The notes under the pieces: model-generated
Told to the model about the DNA's origin: nothing
Database searches by the model: none
What the model saw: only the letters and a program-made list of their open reading frames with translations
Shown: positions 1 to 7,358 of the stretch, piece by piece
How positions within the stretch are numbered: position 1 is the stretch's first letter
Layout: each line of letters opens with the position of its first letter
Position numbers and translations under genes: made by a program
Assembly: GCA_021775795.1 (NCBI GenBank)
Contig: JAJFHB010000224.1
Location: forward strand, 1 to 7,822
DNA: 7,822 nt
Source of the DNA: Hyphomicrobiales bacterium
GTDB lineage: Bacteria; Pseudomonadota; Alphaproteobacteria; Rhizobiales; JAJFHB01
Direction: 5' to 3'

Positions 1-32
1 CCGGATGTGCAGTCTGGCCCAGGGCCGGTGAC

Positions 33-38
33 AAAGGA
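33..38 (+). promoter_or_regulatory. Ribosome binding site for the ABC exporter
   Basis: AAAGGA lies 7 bases before the GTG at 46, the best match to a Shine-Dalgarno sequence near the possible starts. It is the reason for preferring GTG 46 over GTG 28 or GTG 7. This would make the protein about 620 residues, with a short, polar, alanine- and glutamate-rich leader before the first membrane segment. Confidence 0.5.
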
Positions 39-45
39 ATTTCTG

Positions 46-1908
46 GTGGAAGCTGAAGCAAACAGCAGCAGTGCGCTAACGCAGGCTAAGGATTCGAAAG
101 ATGACGAGGCCGCGGAAACCGCTGCAGGAATTGGAAAAATCCGCCCGCTCCGTGGGTTGCTGCCACTGCTAAAGCCCTACCGCAGCAGGATTTTTGCAGC
201 ACTTGTTGCACTTGTTGTGGCTGCTGCAACCACATTGGCGGTGCCGCTGGCTGTGCGGCGGATGATTGACAATGGTTTCAATGAAGAAAGCGCCCAGTTT
301 ATCGACCAGTATTTCGGCATGCTCGTTCTGGTGGCGTTGCTTTTGGCCGTTGCCAGTTCAGCCAGGTTCTATTTTGTCACCTGGATTGGTGAGCGCATGG
401 TTGCTGATCTGCGCATGTCAGTGTTCGATAAACTCACGAATTTGTCTGCGAGTTTCTACGATGTGACCAGAACCGGGGAAGTTCTCTCCCGCCTCACCGC
501 AGATACAACCCAGATTAAAGAGACATTCGGTTCTACGCTCTCGATTGCCCTGCGCAATGTGGTTCTGCTTGCAGGCGCTGTGGCAATGATGGTCGTAACG
601 AGCCTGAAACTCAGTGGTCTGGTATTGCTGGCCCTGCCGCTTATTGTTCTGCCTCTGGTTTTGTTCGGGCGCTGGGTGAGGCGATTGTCACGATTGGCGC
701 AGGATAATCTGGCGGATACGTCGGCATTTGCCTCCGAGCGTTTGAATGCCATTCAGACCGTTCAGGCCTTCGTCCGACAGGTTGCGGATCAACAAAGATT
801 TGCGGCAAGTGCGGAAGAAGCCTTCGATGCCGCCCGCCTGCGGGCAAGGGCCCGCGCTTTCCTGACCGCCTGTATCATCTTTGTAACCTTCTCGAGCGTT
901 GTTGGCGTGTTGTGGTATGGCGCCCGCGATGTGCTGGGAGGGCGTCTCACGCCCGGCGAGTTGTCTCAGTTCGTGCTCTACGCAGCCTTTGCTGCCGGCG
1001 CCATGGGGGCCTTGAGTGAGGTGTGGGGGCAGGTGCAGTCGGCTGCGGGTGCGGCGGAAAGACTGAGCGAACTGTTGGCCATTCGGCCTGATATTGAAGC
1101 TCCCGATAATCCTGTTCCTCTACCAACGCCTGGCCGCGGCGAGATTCGGTTTGAAAATGTGGTGTTCCACTATCCCACCCGTGCCGAAACGCCTGTTCTC
1201 AACGGCGTATCTTTCACCATCGGGAAGGGTGAGACCGTAGCCATCGTCGGGCCCTCCGGGGCGGGCAAAAGTACACTCTTCAGCTTGCTGCTGCGGTTCT
1301 ACAATCTCTCCTCGGGCCGAATTCTTGTCGATGACGTGGACATTGCAGAGACAGATCCTTCCGCCGTGCGCGAGCGCATTGCCATCGTGCCGCAGGAATC
1401 GGTGATCTTTTCGAGTTCCGCCCGCGAAAACATTGCCTATGGCCGGCCCGATGCATCGGAAGCGGAGATTGTCGCTGCGGCGGAAGCGGCACTGGCGCAT
1501 GGTTTTGTCGCAGATCTGCCAGAGGGATACGACACGCCGTTTGGTGAGCGCGGCGTCACCCTTTCAGGCGGACAGAGACAACGTATTTCCGTGGCGCGGG
1601 CGTTGCTCAAGGACGCCCCGATCCTGCTGCTTGATGAAGCAACCAGCGCCTTGGACGCGGAATCGGAGAAAAAGGTGCAGACCGCGCTTGATCATCTCAT
1701 GAAAGGGCGAACTTCTCTTGTGGTTGCTCACCGCCTGGCGACGGTCCGAAATGCGGATCGTATTCTGGTTTTAGAGAACGGTTGCGTTGTCGCAGAGGGA
1801 ACCCACAACGAATTGCTGAAACAGGGCGGTCTGTATGCGCGGCTTGCGCAGTTGCAGTTTGGCTCTGATCTCGACCAGGAGGAAGTTGAGCGACCTAGCG
1901 CTCAGTGA
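46..1908 (+). CDS. ABC exporter, fused membrane and ATPase domains (MsbA-related)
   Basis: This is a half-size ABC exporter that would work as a homodimer in the inner membrane, using ATP to move a hydrophobic or lipid-like substrate outward. The substrate cannot be read from the sequence. In residues counted from the GTG at base 7, the membrane domain covers about 55-345 with six hydrophobic segments. The ATPase domain has Walker A GPSGAGKS (415-422), Q-loop Gln463, signature LSGGQ (519-523), Walker B ILLLDEAT (539-546), D-loop SALD (547-550) and switch His575. All catalytic elements are intact, and the length of about 620 residues is normal. The frame is open to the window edge, with GTG starts at 7, 28 and 46. 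I chose 46 because AAAGGA at 33-38 lies 7 bases upstream, whereas 28 has only AGGG three bases away. A start upstream of the window is not excluded. It belongs to the alphaproteobacterial MsbA-related subfamily (TIGR02204 from memory). Its 3' end overlaps the convergent MotB-like gene by 14 bases. Confidence 0.93.
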   Translation: MEAEANSSSALTQAKDSKDDEAAETAAGIGKIRPLRGLLPLLKPYRSRIFAALVALVVAAATTLAVPLAVRRMIDNGFNEESAQFIDQYFGMLVLVALLLAVASSARFYFVTWIGERMVADLRMSVFDKLTNLSASFYDVTRTGEVLSRLTADTTQIKETFGSTLSIALRNVVLLAGAVAMMVVTSLKLSGLVLLALPLIVLPLVLFGRWVRRLSRLAQDNLADTSAFASERLNAIQTVQAFVRQVADQQRFAASAEEAFDAARLRARARAFLTACIIFVTFSSVVGVLWYGARDVLGGRLTPGELSQFVLYAAFAAGAMGALSEVWGQVQSAAGAAERLSELLAIRPDIEAPDNPVPLPTPGRGEIRFENVVFHYPTRAETPVLNGVSFTIGKGETVAIVGPSGAGKSTLFSLLLRFYNLSSGRILVDDVDIAETDPSAVRERIAIVPQESVIFSSSARENIAYGRPDASEAEIVAAAEAALAHGFVADLPEGYDTPFGERGVTLSGGQRQRISVARALLKDAPILLLDEATSALDAESEKKVQTALDHLMKGRTSLVVAHRLATVRNADRILVLENGCVVAEGTHNELLKQGGLYARLAQLQFGSDLDQEEVERPSAQ

Positions 1909-2923
1909 GTTTGAGCTCGATACGGCGGTTGCGGCGTTTTGCTTCTTCCGTATCTTCAGGATCAAGCGGCTGAAATTCTGCAAAGCCTGCGGCGACCAAT
2001 CGAGCCGGTTCGACCCCGCGGCTCATCAAAAACTGCACCACTGAAATGGCACGGGCCGTAGACAGTTCCCAGTTTGACGGGAAGGGAGCGGTTCGGATCG
2101 GATCCGAATCCGTGTGACCGTCCACACGAAGCACCCAGTTGATGTCTTCAGGTATGATGGCTTCCAGTTCCAGCAGAGCGCCGGCCAGCTTGTCCAACTC
2201 AAGCTCCCCCGCTTCGTTAAGGTCTGCGGCACCCTTGGCAAAGAAAATGTCTGCCTGAAAGACGAAACGGTCGCCGACAATCTGGATGTCTGATCGCTGG
2301 CTCAAGATCTCCCTGAGCTTGCCAAAAAATTCAGAGCGATACTGGGCCAGTTGCTGAACCCGTTCAGCCAGAGCAGCATTCAGCCTGCGGCCCAAATCCT
2401 CAATCTGTGTTCTGGCCTCAGCGTCATCGCTTTCGGAAGCGGCCAGGGCTTCTGCAAGCGCCCCCAATTGCCGCCGTAACGCCAGAATCTGCTGATTAAG
2501 CAGTTCAACTTGAGCGAGCGCTGTGTCACGCAGGCTGCGCTCTCCGTCAAGCTCTGCCTCCAGTTCGGCAAGCACACCACCGCTTTCATCGGCCCGCGTT
2601 GCCGCCTCGTCCAGAATAGACATAAGGCCGGCGTTCTCTGCTTCTGAGTCTGCGAGGCTATCGTTCAATGAGCCAAGGCTGGCCTCGAGTTCTGATGTTG
2701 CCGCCTTTTCCAGTGCAAGCAGTTCAGAGAGGCCGGCGATTTGAGAGCGCAAACGGTTCAGCGCTGAGTCCTGATCCGAGATGTCGCGCGCCAGCAGAAA
2801 CTGCGCCAGCATGAAGATGGAAAGCAGGAAAATGATGACAAGAAGCAGGGTGGCCATGGCATCGACAAACCCCGGCCAGTAAAACTGCTCCTGTTCACGT
2901 CTTCGGCGGGCAAGCCCTGCCAT
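1895..2923 (-). CDS. MotB-like protein: TM anchor, long coiled coil, OmpA peptidoglycan-binding domain
   Basis: This is a 342-residue stator-type partner of the MotA-like protein encoded just upstream. A short basic N-terminus (RRRR, 7-9 region) leads into one membrane helix at about 19-44. Asp21 at its start ([12 protein letters not shown]) matches the ion-carrying Asp of MotB, ExbD-like and ZorB proteins. Residues about 50-205 are charged, Leu/Ala/Glu-rich and heptad-like, indicating a long periplasmic coiled coil. Residues about 215-342 form an OmpA/MotB domain, with [10 protein letters not shown] (267-276), NWELSTARA (284-292) and a C-terminal [10 protein letters not shown] segment (330-339). 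These are the usual diaminopimelate and glycan-contact regions. ATG 2923 follows the motA stop after 3 bases, with GGAG at 2935-2938 inside the motA end, so the two are translationally linked. Stop TAG is at 1895. Flagellar MotB is possible, but the long coil and the absence of flagellar neighbours argue for a different role, such as envelope or cell-wall motor work. Confidence 0.88.
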   Translation of the reverse strand: MAGLARRRREQEQFYWPGFVDAMATLLLVIIFLLSIFMLAQFLLARDISDQDSALNRLRSQIAGLSELLALEKAATSELEASLGSLNDSLADSEAENAGLMSILDEAATRADESGGVLAELEAELDGERSLRDTALAQVELLNQQILALRRQLGALAEALAASESDDAEARTQIEDLGRRLNAALAERVQQLAQYRSEFFGKLREILSQRSDIQIVGDRFVFQADIFFAKGAADLNEAGELELDKLAGALLELEAIIPEDINWVLRVDGHTDSDPIRTAPFPSNWELSTARAISVVQFLMSRGVEPARLVAAGFAEFQPLDPEDTEEAKRRNRRIELKLTER

Positions 2924-2926
2924 GTG

Positions 2927-3976
2927 TTACTCATCTCCCTTTTTGGAGCGAGAGCGTGGTGTTCGGGCCGGGGGTGCTTCGGGAGGCACGGCCAGCCTGT
3001 CGAGAACGCTTTTCATCTCGGATTGCTGATCAGCCTGTGCCTGCGCCCACTCGCGCACCACTTTTTGTTCATCGCGCATCTGCTTGACGAGGCCGTGAAC
3101 AGCCTCTGCCAGTATTTCGATGGATTCCATTTCCGGCGCTTCATCTGCCACCGAAAGTGATTGTTGCAGCGTATCGTCTATGCGGCCGAGATTGTCCTGC
3201 ATTTCACGCAATTCAGCGCGCATGTAGCCTGGCATGCCGCCGCCTGCGCCATCACCTGCCGTAATGTCCGTAACGGTCGACAACCAGTCTTCAAGGTCAT
3301 TGTAGAAGCGGTTCTGTGCCTGGCTGGCCTGGAGATCGAGAAAGCCGAGAATGAGGGAGCCGGCGAGACCGAACAGAGAGGATGAGAAGGCCGTTCCCAT
3401 GCCTTGCAGAGGCGCTTCCAGGCCGGTTTTCAACTGGTCGAGAACAACAGCGCTTTCTGTCTGAGAGATATCCAGCGAACGAATGGTCGAGCCCACCGCA
3501 GTGACCGTTTCCAACAGGCCCCAGAAGGTGCCGAGAAGGCCAAGAAAAATGAGCAGGCCAATCATGTAGCGGGATATATCGCGGGCTTCGTCAAGCCTGC
3601 TGGCAAGGGAGTCGAGCAGGGAGCGCATTGACATCGTCGTCAATGACATGCGGCCCTGACGATCCCGCAGCAGCGTCGACATCGGTGCCAGAAGCACCGG
3701 TGTGTGCGCAATCTCCAGGCCCGGATCTGCTATTCGGAAACTGTTTACCCAGTTCACTTCCGGGTAGAGCCTGAAGATTTGTCGAAAGCCGTAGGCGATA
3801 CCAAGGACGAGGACGCCAACGATCAGACCGTTCAATCCTGGATTGGCGAGAAACGCCCGCGAAATCGGTTCGCTGAGTATGGCAATGATGAACGCGGCAA
3901 GAATGACGAAAATCACCATTCTTGCGAAATAGAGTCGTGGAGACGTGAGTACGGTTTGCTGAGGTTCGGTGACCAT
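2927..3976 (-). CDS. MotA/TolQ/ExbB-family proton channel protein
   Basis: This 349-residue inner-membrane protein should form the pentameric channel around the MotB-like helices. Four hydrophobic segments are visible, at about 20-37, 47-64, 137-158 and 194-214. The last two carry the family pattern: GLLIFLGLLGTFWGLLETV (140-158) and GMGTAFSSSLFGLAGSLILG (192-211). Between segments 2 and 3 lies a cytoplasmic loop of about 70 residues. The C-terminus (about 252-330) is a charged, probably helical cytoplasmic tail, ending in a Pro-rich and then basic stretch (RTPRSRSKK). ATG 3976 has a weak GGA 8 bases upstream; Met20 is the other possible start but would remove the cytoplasmic N-terminus. The MotB-like gene follows after 3 bases. 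Databases often name such proteins flagellar MotA. The long tail and the partner's architecture look closer to the uncharacterised or ZorA-like branch; this is inference, not a database result. Confidence 0.87.
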   Translation of the reverse strand: MVTEPQQTVLTSPRLYFARMVIFVILAAFIIAILSEPISRAFLANPGLNGLIVGVLVLGIAYGFRQIFRLYPEVNWVNSFRIADPGLEIAHTPVLLAPMSTLLRDRQGRMSLTTMSMRSLLDSLASRLDEARDISRYMIGLLIFLGLLGTFWGLLETVTAVGSTIRSLDISQTESAVVLDQLKTGLEAPLQGMGTAFSSSLFGLAGSLILGFLDLQASQAQNRFYNDLEDWLSTVTDITAGDGAGGGMPGYMRAELREMQDNLGRIDDTLQQSLSVADEAPEMESIEILAEAVHGLVKQMRDEQKVVREWAQAQADQQSEMKSVLDRLAVPPEAPPARTPRSRSKKGDE

Positions 3977-4244
3977 ATTTTTAGTCCAATTGCCGCTGTC
4001 GGACGCGAATCACACTCACACGTGATTGTGCCACAGACTAATAGCAAGGTTCAGCCATAAACACTCGCTTCACGTGGCATCTCAAGCCTGGAGCTGGAAA
4101 ACCACAGGCCCGGGTTTTTGACATTCTTCCGCACAAACGAACAGTACGCCTGTAATCCGCGCACATGCGGAGCTTGCTGCCGACGTGCTCAAGGATGAAT
4201 TTCTGGCGCGTAAATATGACGAAACGATGCTCGCCCGTATTTGC
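3977..4244 (-). other. Gap between suhB-type gene and MotA-like gene, no confident gene
   Basis: This 268-base stretch probably holds the start of transcription for the MotA/MotB-like pair, but I see no consensus promoter. A weak extended -10 candidate on the - strand is TGCTATTAG near 4038-4046, without a convincing -35. Small inverted repeats occur at 4008-4013/4022-4027 (AATCAC/GTGATT, 8-base loop) and 4098-4103/4113-4118 (AAAACC/GGTTTT, 9-base loop). The second is A/T-rich and lacks a separate T run, so it is a poor terminator. The frame of the suhB-type gene stays open past its TGA until TAG at 4038-4040, and a + strand frame is open from 4122 into the antisense of that gene. Neither has a ribosome binding site or recognisable motif, so I call no gene. 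Confidence 0.4.
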
Positions 4245-5051
4245 TCAATCCGTCGCCGGTTTGTGGGCCTTGCGGAGAATACGCTCGAGTGGCGTAAAGA
4301 GATCGGTATTGCTGGCAAGAATATTGCCGGTGGTGAGAACATCGGCGCGGCTGTCAAGATCGCCCACCATGCCGCCGGATTCGCGTACAAGCAGTATGCC
4401 CGCAGCAATGTCCCACGGTTGCAGGCCGCGCTCCCAGAAGCCATCGAAACGTCCAGCCGCCAGCCAAGCCAGATCCAGCGCTGCAGAACCGGTTCTGCGA
4501 ATACCGGCTACCTGGCTTTGCACCGAGTTCAGTTCGCGGGCGAACACTTCAGTGTCACCTCTTTCCATATGAGGAATGCCGCACGACAACACCGATTCGC
4601 CGAGGTTCTGGCGTGCAGCAACGCGCATACGCTTGTCGTTAAGATAGGCACCTTTGCCTTTCTCAGCACTGAACAGCTCATCTGAAATCGGATTGTAGAC
4701 AATGCCCGCAACGATTTCACCTTCCCGCTGCAGGGCGATTGAGATGGCAAAAAGCGGGATGCTGTGAATAAAGTTTGTTGTGCCGTCGAGGGGATCAACG
4801 ATCCAGGTGTGGGTCTTGTCTGGTCCAGGGATTATGCCTGCTTCTTCGAGCATGAAACCATAGCCGGGCCGGGCCTTTTTCAATTCTTCATGCAGGGTCT
4901 TTTCAGCCTTGCGATCAGCGGCTGATACGAAGTCTGCGGGCCCCTTGCGGGAAACCTGAAGATTTTCAACTTCGCCAAAGTCCCGTTGCAGATCGCGCGA
5001 GGCTTTTCGCGCTGCGCCTGTCATGACGTTGATAATTGCGGAGCGGATCAT
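4245..5051 (-). CDS. suhB: Inositol monophosphatase family protein (SuhB-like)
   Basis: This is a 268-residue Mg2+-dependent phosphatase of the inositol monophosphatase family, cytoplasmic. Bacterial members dephosphorylate inositol-1-phosphate and similar sugar or nucleotide phosphates, and E. coli SuhB also acts with ribosomal RNA antitermination factors. Visible metal-site motifs are DFVSAADRKAE (40-50), the Glu pair in FMLEEAG (66-72), WIVDPLDGTTNF (83-94, with Asp86 and Asp89) and WDIAAG (213-218, Asp214). All are intact and the length is typical. ATG 5051 is only 24 bases after the efp stop, suggesting cotranscription with efp. The Shine-Dalgarno match is poor: a GGAA lies too far away. 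Met10 is another possible start, with no better site. The exact substrate cannot be told from sequence, so the symbol follows common bacterial naming. Confidence 0.92.
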   Translation of the reverse strand: MIRSAIINVMTGAARKASRDLQRDFGEVENLQVSRKGPADFVSAADRKAEKTLHEELKKARPGYGFMLEEAGIIPGPDKTHTWIVDPLDGTTNFIHSIPLFAISIALQREGEIVAGIVYNPISDELFSAEKGKGAYLNDKRMRVAARQNLGESVLSCGIPHMERGDTEVFARELNSVQSQVAGIRRTGSAALDLAWLAAGRFDGFWERGLQPWDIAAGILLVRESGGMVGDLDSRADVLTTGNILASNTDLFTPLERILRKAHKPATD

Positions 5052-5075
5052 GATTTGGTGATTTTCCGCTGGGCT

Positions 5076-5639
5076 TTAATCTGCACGCCGGACGTAGGTC
5101 ACTTCGTTTGTATCAACAACGACCCTTTCGCCCGGAGACACAAAAGGCGGCACCATAACGCGGACACCGTTTTCCAGCATTGCAGGTTTGTACGACGAGG
5201 ATGCGGTTTGCCCCTTAATCGTCGGTTCTGTTTCGGTAATTTCCAAAGTGACGTGTTCCGGCAACGAGATGCCGATGGAGCGACCCTCGAAGCTTTCGAC
5301 TTTCACTTCCATGCCATCCTGAAGGAAAGCCGCGCGCTCACCGACGAACTCGGTTGAAAGCTCTATCTGCTCGTAGTTTTCCGTATCCATGAAAGTGAGA
5401 CTGTCACCGTCAGCAAAGAGGAACTGATAGTCCTTCTGCTCAAGCCTTATCCGTTCAACGGTTTCGGAAGAACGGAAACGCTCGTTCAGCTTGGTTCCTT
5501 CGATAAGGTTTTTCAGTTCAACCTGAGCGTATGCTCCGCCCTTTCCGGGCTTTACGTGGTTGGTTTTTACCGCCACCCACAGCCCATCCTTGTGCTGAAG
5601 CACATTGCCGGGGCGAATTTCGTTGCCGTTGATCTTCAT
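5076..5639 (-). CDS. efp: Translation elongation factor P
   Basis: EF-P binds ribosomes stalled on consecutive prolines, between the P and E sites, and promotes peptide-bond formation. The 187-residue length is normal. Domain I (1 to about 65) carries the loop KPGKGGA (30-36), whose Lys33 is the position modified by beta-lysine in enterobacteria. The C-terminal part has the family signatures [14 protein letters not shown] (about 129-142), [12 protein letters not shown] and [17 protein letters not shown]. The start ATG 5639 is supported by GAGGA at 5644-5648, four bases upstream. A TTGACA element lies 69 bases upstream of the start codon. The suhB-type gene follows after 24 bases, a likely two-gene transcript. 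No lysine-modifying enzymes (EpmA, EpmB) or rhamnosyl-transferase (EarP) are in the window. The loop has Lys rather than Arg, so the EarP route is not expected. Confidence 0.97.
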   Translation of the reverse strand: MKINGNEIRPGNVLQHKDGLWVAVKTNHVKPGKGGAYAQVELKNLIEGTKLNERFRSSETVERIRLEQKDYQFLFADGDSLTFMDTENYEQIELSTEFVGERAAFLQDGMEVKVESFEGRSIGISLPEHVTLEITETEPTIKGQTASSSYKPAMLENGVRVMVPPFVSPGERVVVDTNEVTYVRRAD

Positions 5640-5643
5640 CAGA

Positions 5644-5648
5644 TCCTC
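5644..5648 (-). promoter_or_regulatory. Ribosome binding site for efp
   Basis: GAGGA on the - strand lies four bases before the efp ATG and fixes that start. Confidence 0.6.
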
Positions 5649-5682
5649 AATGTAAGTCGATGACTTGGAATTTCGATTGCGC

Positions 5683-5713
5683 GGTATGTCCCGCTCGCAG
5701 GCGCGATTGTCAA
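5683..5713 (-). promoter_or_regulatory. Candidate sigma-70-type promoter for efp
   Basis: The - strand carries a perfect TTGACA -35 (5713-5708). At 17-19 bases spacing, the downstream GACATACC sequence (5690-5683) gives only a weak -10 (CATACC or GACATA). The -35 lies in the loop of a 7-bp inverted repeat (CAGGCGC 5698-5704 / GCGCCTG 5722-5728). An 8-base palindrome, TGACGTCA, lies just upstream at 5731-5738. The position fits a short leader before efp. The -35 is seen directly; promoter activity and any operator role for the repeats are inferred. Confidence 0.45.
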
Positions 5714-5761
5714 GCCTGCTGGCGCCTGTGTGACGTCATTCGGGCGATAAAGTAAAGAGAG

Positions 5762-6718
5762 TTAGCCGTCAGATGTTTGTGTCGATTGCGCTTGGTTCTC
5801 AAATTGAGCGCGCCATTGTGTCACCCGCTGTTCCGCCGCTGCGAGTTGTTCGGACGACAAACTTTCCAGAAAGCGATCAAGATCTTCGTCTTCGCGGCCG
5901 CCTTCGCGAGCCAGCATATGCCACTTCGCAGCCTCGATATCGTCACGCTCAACGGCGGTGCCGGTGCGGTACAGGCGCGCCATGCGGTTCTGTGCGACGA
6001 CGTTGCCTTTTTCTGCTGCGAACAGAAGCCATTGGGCGCCAATCAACTCGTCACGCTGCACGCCTTGCCCGCGGAAGACCATAAAGCCATAATCCAGTGC
6101 AGCGTCAGACAAGCCTTGCTGGGCGGCCTGTCCAATCCACTGGGCGGCGACGACGTAATCCTGCTCGACACCCTTGCCCTGAGCATAAAGAACCCCGAGA
6201 TTGTACTGCGCTTCGGCAAAGCCCTGATCGGCGGACATGGCCATCCATTCGTGTACAGCTTCCCAGTTTGGCGGACGTCCGTCTGCGCCGGCATAGATGA
6301 GGGCAAGATTGAACTGGGCCACCGGGTGCCCGTTCTCGGCGGATCGGGTGAAATGATCGATTGCTGCGGGCAGATCCGGGTCGCCGATGCTGCCATTCAG
6401 ATACAACAGGGCAAGTTCAAAGTCGGCGCCCGCGTGACTTTGCTCTGCGGCGAGACGATACCATTTGAGCGCTTCATTCATGTCTTGTGCCACGCCCTGC
6501 CCCTGGGCGTAGAGAGATGCGAGCATCGTCTGGGCGCGGGCGTCACCTGCTTGTGCAGCCTCGCTTGCAAAACCAAAGGCAGCGGCAAAGTCAGCGGCAA
6601 CGTAAGCATCAAACGCCTGATCATAGTCTGCACGCGCCGGCGTCAGCATCGCCAATGAGGCAATTGCCAGAACCGCCAGCAAAGAGCGCAGGTCAGATTG
6701 CTTCGTCGATTTTCGCAT
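5762..6718 (-). CDS. Exported Sel1-repeat (TPR-like) protein
   Basis: This is a 318-residue protein with a likely Sec signal peptide: basic start MRKSTKQ, hydrophobic core about 11-25 and ARA at 28-30 as a plausible cleavage site before DYDQ. It would act in the periplasm. The rest is mostly Sel1-like repeats of about 36 residues, from about 45 to 275. Examples are AQTMLASLYAQGQGV (62-76), AQFNLALIYAGADGR (134-148), AQYNLGVLYAQGKGV (170-184) and AQNRMARLYRTGTAV (242-256), with more divergent copies between them. Sel1 repeats form helical solenoids that bind other proteins, and no catalytic site is expected. The C-terminus (about 280-318) is charged, then Gln/Ser/Thr-rich. ATG 6718 has AAGG at 6726-6729, 7 bases upstream and inside the ThiE-like gene; the 26-base overlap indicates translational coupling. 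A partner cannot be named. Confidence 0.9.
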   Translation of the reverse strand: MRKSTKQSDLRSLLAVLAIASLAMLTPARADYDQAFDAYVAADFAAAFGFASEAAQAGDARAQTMLASLYAQGQGVAQDMNEALKWYRLAAEQSHAGADFELALLYLNGSIGDPDLPAAIDHFTRSAENGHPVAQFNLALIYAGADGRPPNWEAVHEWMAMSADQGFAEAQYNLGVLYAQGKGVEQDYVVAAQWIGQAAQQGLSDAALDYGFMVFRGQGVQRDELIGAQWLLFAAEKGNVVAQNRMARLYRTGTAVERDDIEAAKWHMLAREGGREDEDLDRFLESLSSEQLAAAEQRVTQWRAQFENQAQSTQTSDG

Positions 6719-7325
6719 TATAGCGCCTTACAGTCTCAGCTGCGCGATCCGCAGACGACCACATCCCATCCTCTGGTCTTATGAAATCCGCGCCTTCGCG
6801 GACAGCCGTTTCGATGTCGTCAGGATCAACGGGGGAGAAGGCCACGCTTGGAACCTCGAACATTTCCCCCCACCATGAAATCGGGCTGAAGGTCTCTGTG
6901 CCATCAGCCGTTTCGATCGAAAAAGACACGCTCTGATCGAAGGCCACATAATCCGCTCCCGCCTCTGCTATCTCCATGGCAGCATGCCGGGTGTTACCTG
7001 ACAATACGCCGACGATCCGGTCGGAGCCGAGAAGTTTGCGGGCATCGTGGAAAGCCTCAAGGTTGCCTGGCAGGTGAACGCCGTCCGCACCGGAGCGGGC
7101 GGCAAGCTCGGCGCTACCCTCTACCAGTATTGCGACATTGTGATCATAACCGCTGGGCAGAACTGAGGCGATGAGGTCAAGGGTTTCAGCTTCGCCTCCT
7201 TCTGTACGAATCAAAAGTGAGGCGACATCACCTGCCGCTGCAGCAGCTTCAAACATACTTGCAAAGCCTGACGTATCGGGCATTGGCGGGCTCACGAGAA
7301 AAAGCCGGGTCCGGCTTTCCTTCAT
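6693..7325 (-). CDS. ThiE-like (thiamine phosphate synthase family) protein with degenerate active site
   Basis: The 210-residue protein follows the ThiE TIM-barrel pattern. GADGVHLPG (79-87), VGVLSGNTRHAA (105-116) and GADYVAFDQ (123-131) align with ThiE motifs, and the length is normal for the family. True thiamine phosphate synthase joins the pyrimidine pyrophosphate and thiazole phosphate to make thiamine phosphate. Here most active-site positions differ. The QLREK-type strand reads SLLIRTE (36-42), the Asn-Asp pair before the ADGVHL strand is replaced by Glu69-Gly70, GQxD after HL becomes PGNLE, the TxTK loop is absent, and the glycine-rich phosphate site AIGGI reads AFSPV (162-166). It will probably be annotated as thiE, but synthase activity is doubtful, so I give no symbol. 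ATG 7325 has AAGGA 7 bases upstream. The Sel1 gene overlaps its end by 26 bases. No thi genes are visible nearby. Confidence 0.82.
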   Translation of the reverse strand: MKESRTRLFLVSPPMPDTSGFASMFEAAAAAGDVASLLIRTEGGEAETLDLIASVLPSGYDHNVAILVEGSAELAARSGADGVHLPGNLEAFHDARKLLGSDRIVGVLSGNTRHAAMEIAEAGADYVAFDQSVSFSIETADGTETFSPISWWGEMFEVPSVAFSPVDPDDIETAVREGADFIRPEDGMWSSADRAAETVRRYNAKIDEAI

Positions 7326-7332
7326 CTTCTGA

Positions 7333-7337
7333 TCCTT
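7333..7337 (-). promoter_or_regulatory. Ribosome binding site for the ThiE-like gene
   Basis: AAGGA on the - strand lies 7 bases before ATG 7325 and supports that start. Confidence 0.6.
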
Positions 7338-7358
7338 ACGCTTTGTTGTGGCGCGTTG

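Noticed and set aside
2..31. End of an upstream + strand gene with stop TGA at 29-31 overlapping GTG 28
   Set aside because: Only nine codons are visible, with no way to tell coding from chance.
1895..3976. Zorya defence system (ZorAB)
   Set aside because: Only MotA/MotB-like genes are present. No ZorC, ZorD or ZorE-like helicase or nuclease follows; the next gene is a convergent ABC exporter and the surroundings are housekeeping genes.
4082..4444. - strand frame of 120 codons overlapping the end of the suhB-type gene
   Set aside because: It begins inside suhB in another frame, has Ser/Ala-rich shadow-like content and no motif.
4185..4685. + strand frame from GTG 4185 (reading LKDEFLARKYDE at first)
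   Set aside because: The start looks protein-like, but it has no Shine-Dalgarno site, no family resemblance, and three quarters of it is antisense to the intact suhB-type gene.
5698..5728. Intrinsic terminator for the Sel1-repeat gene
   Set aside because: The 7-bp stem has a 17-base loop and no T run on either strand, and it overlaps the likely efp -35.
5777..6658. Long + strand open frame of 293 codons antisense to the Sel1-repeat gene
   Set aside because: It lies entirely within a well supported gene on the other strand, has no ribosome binding site or recognisable domain, and its Cys/Arg/His-rich composition fits a shadow frame in G/C-rich DNA.
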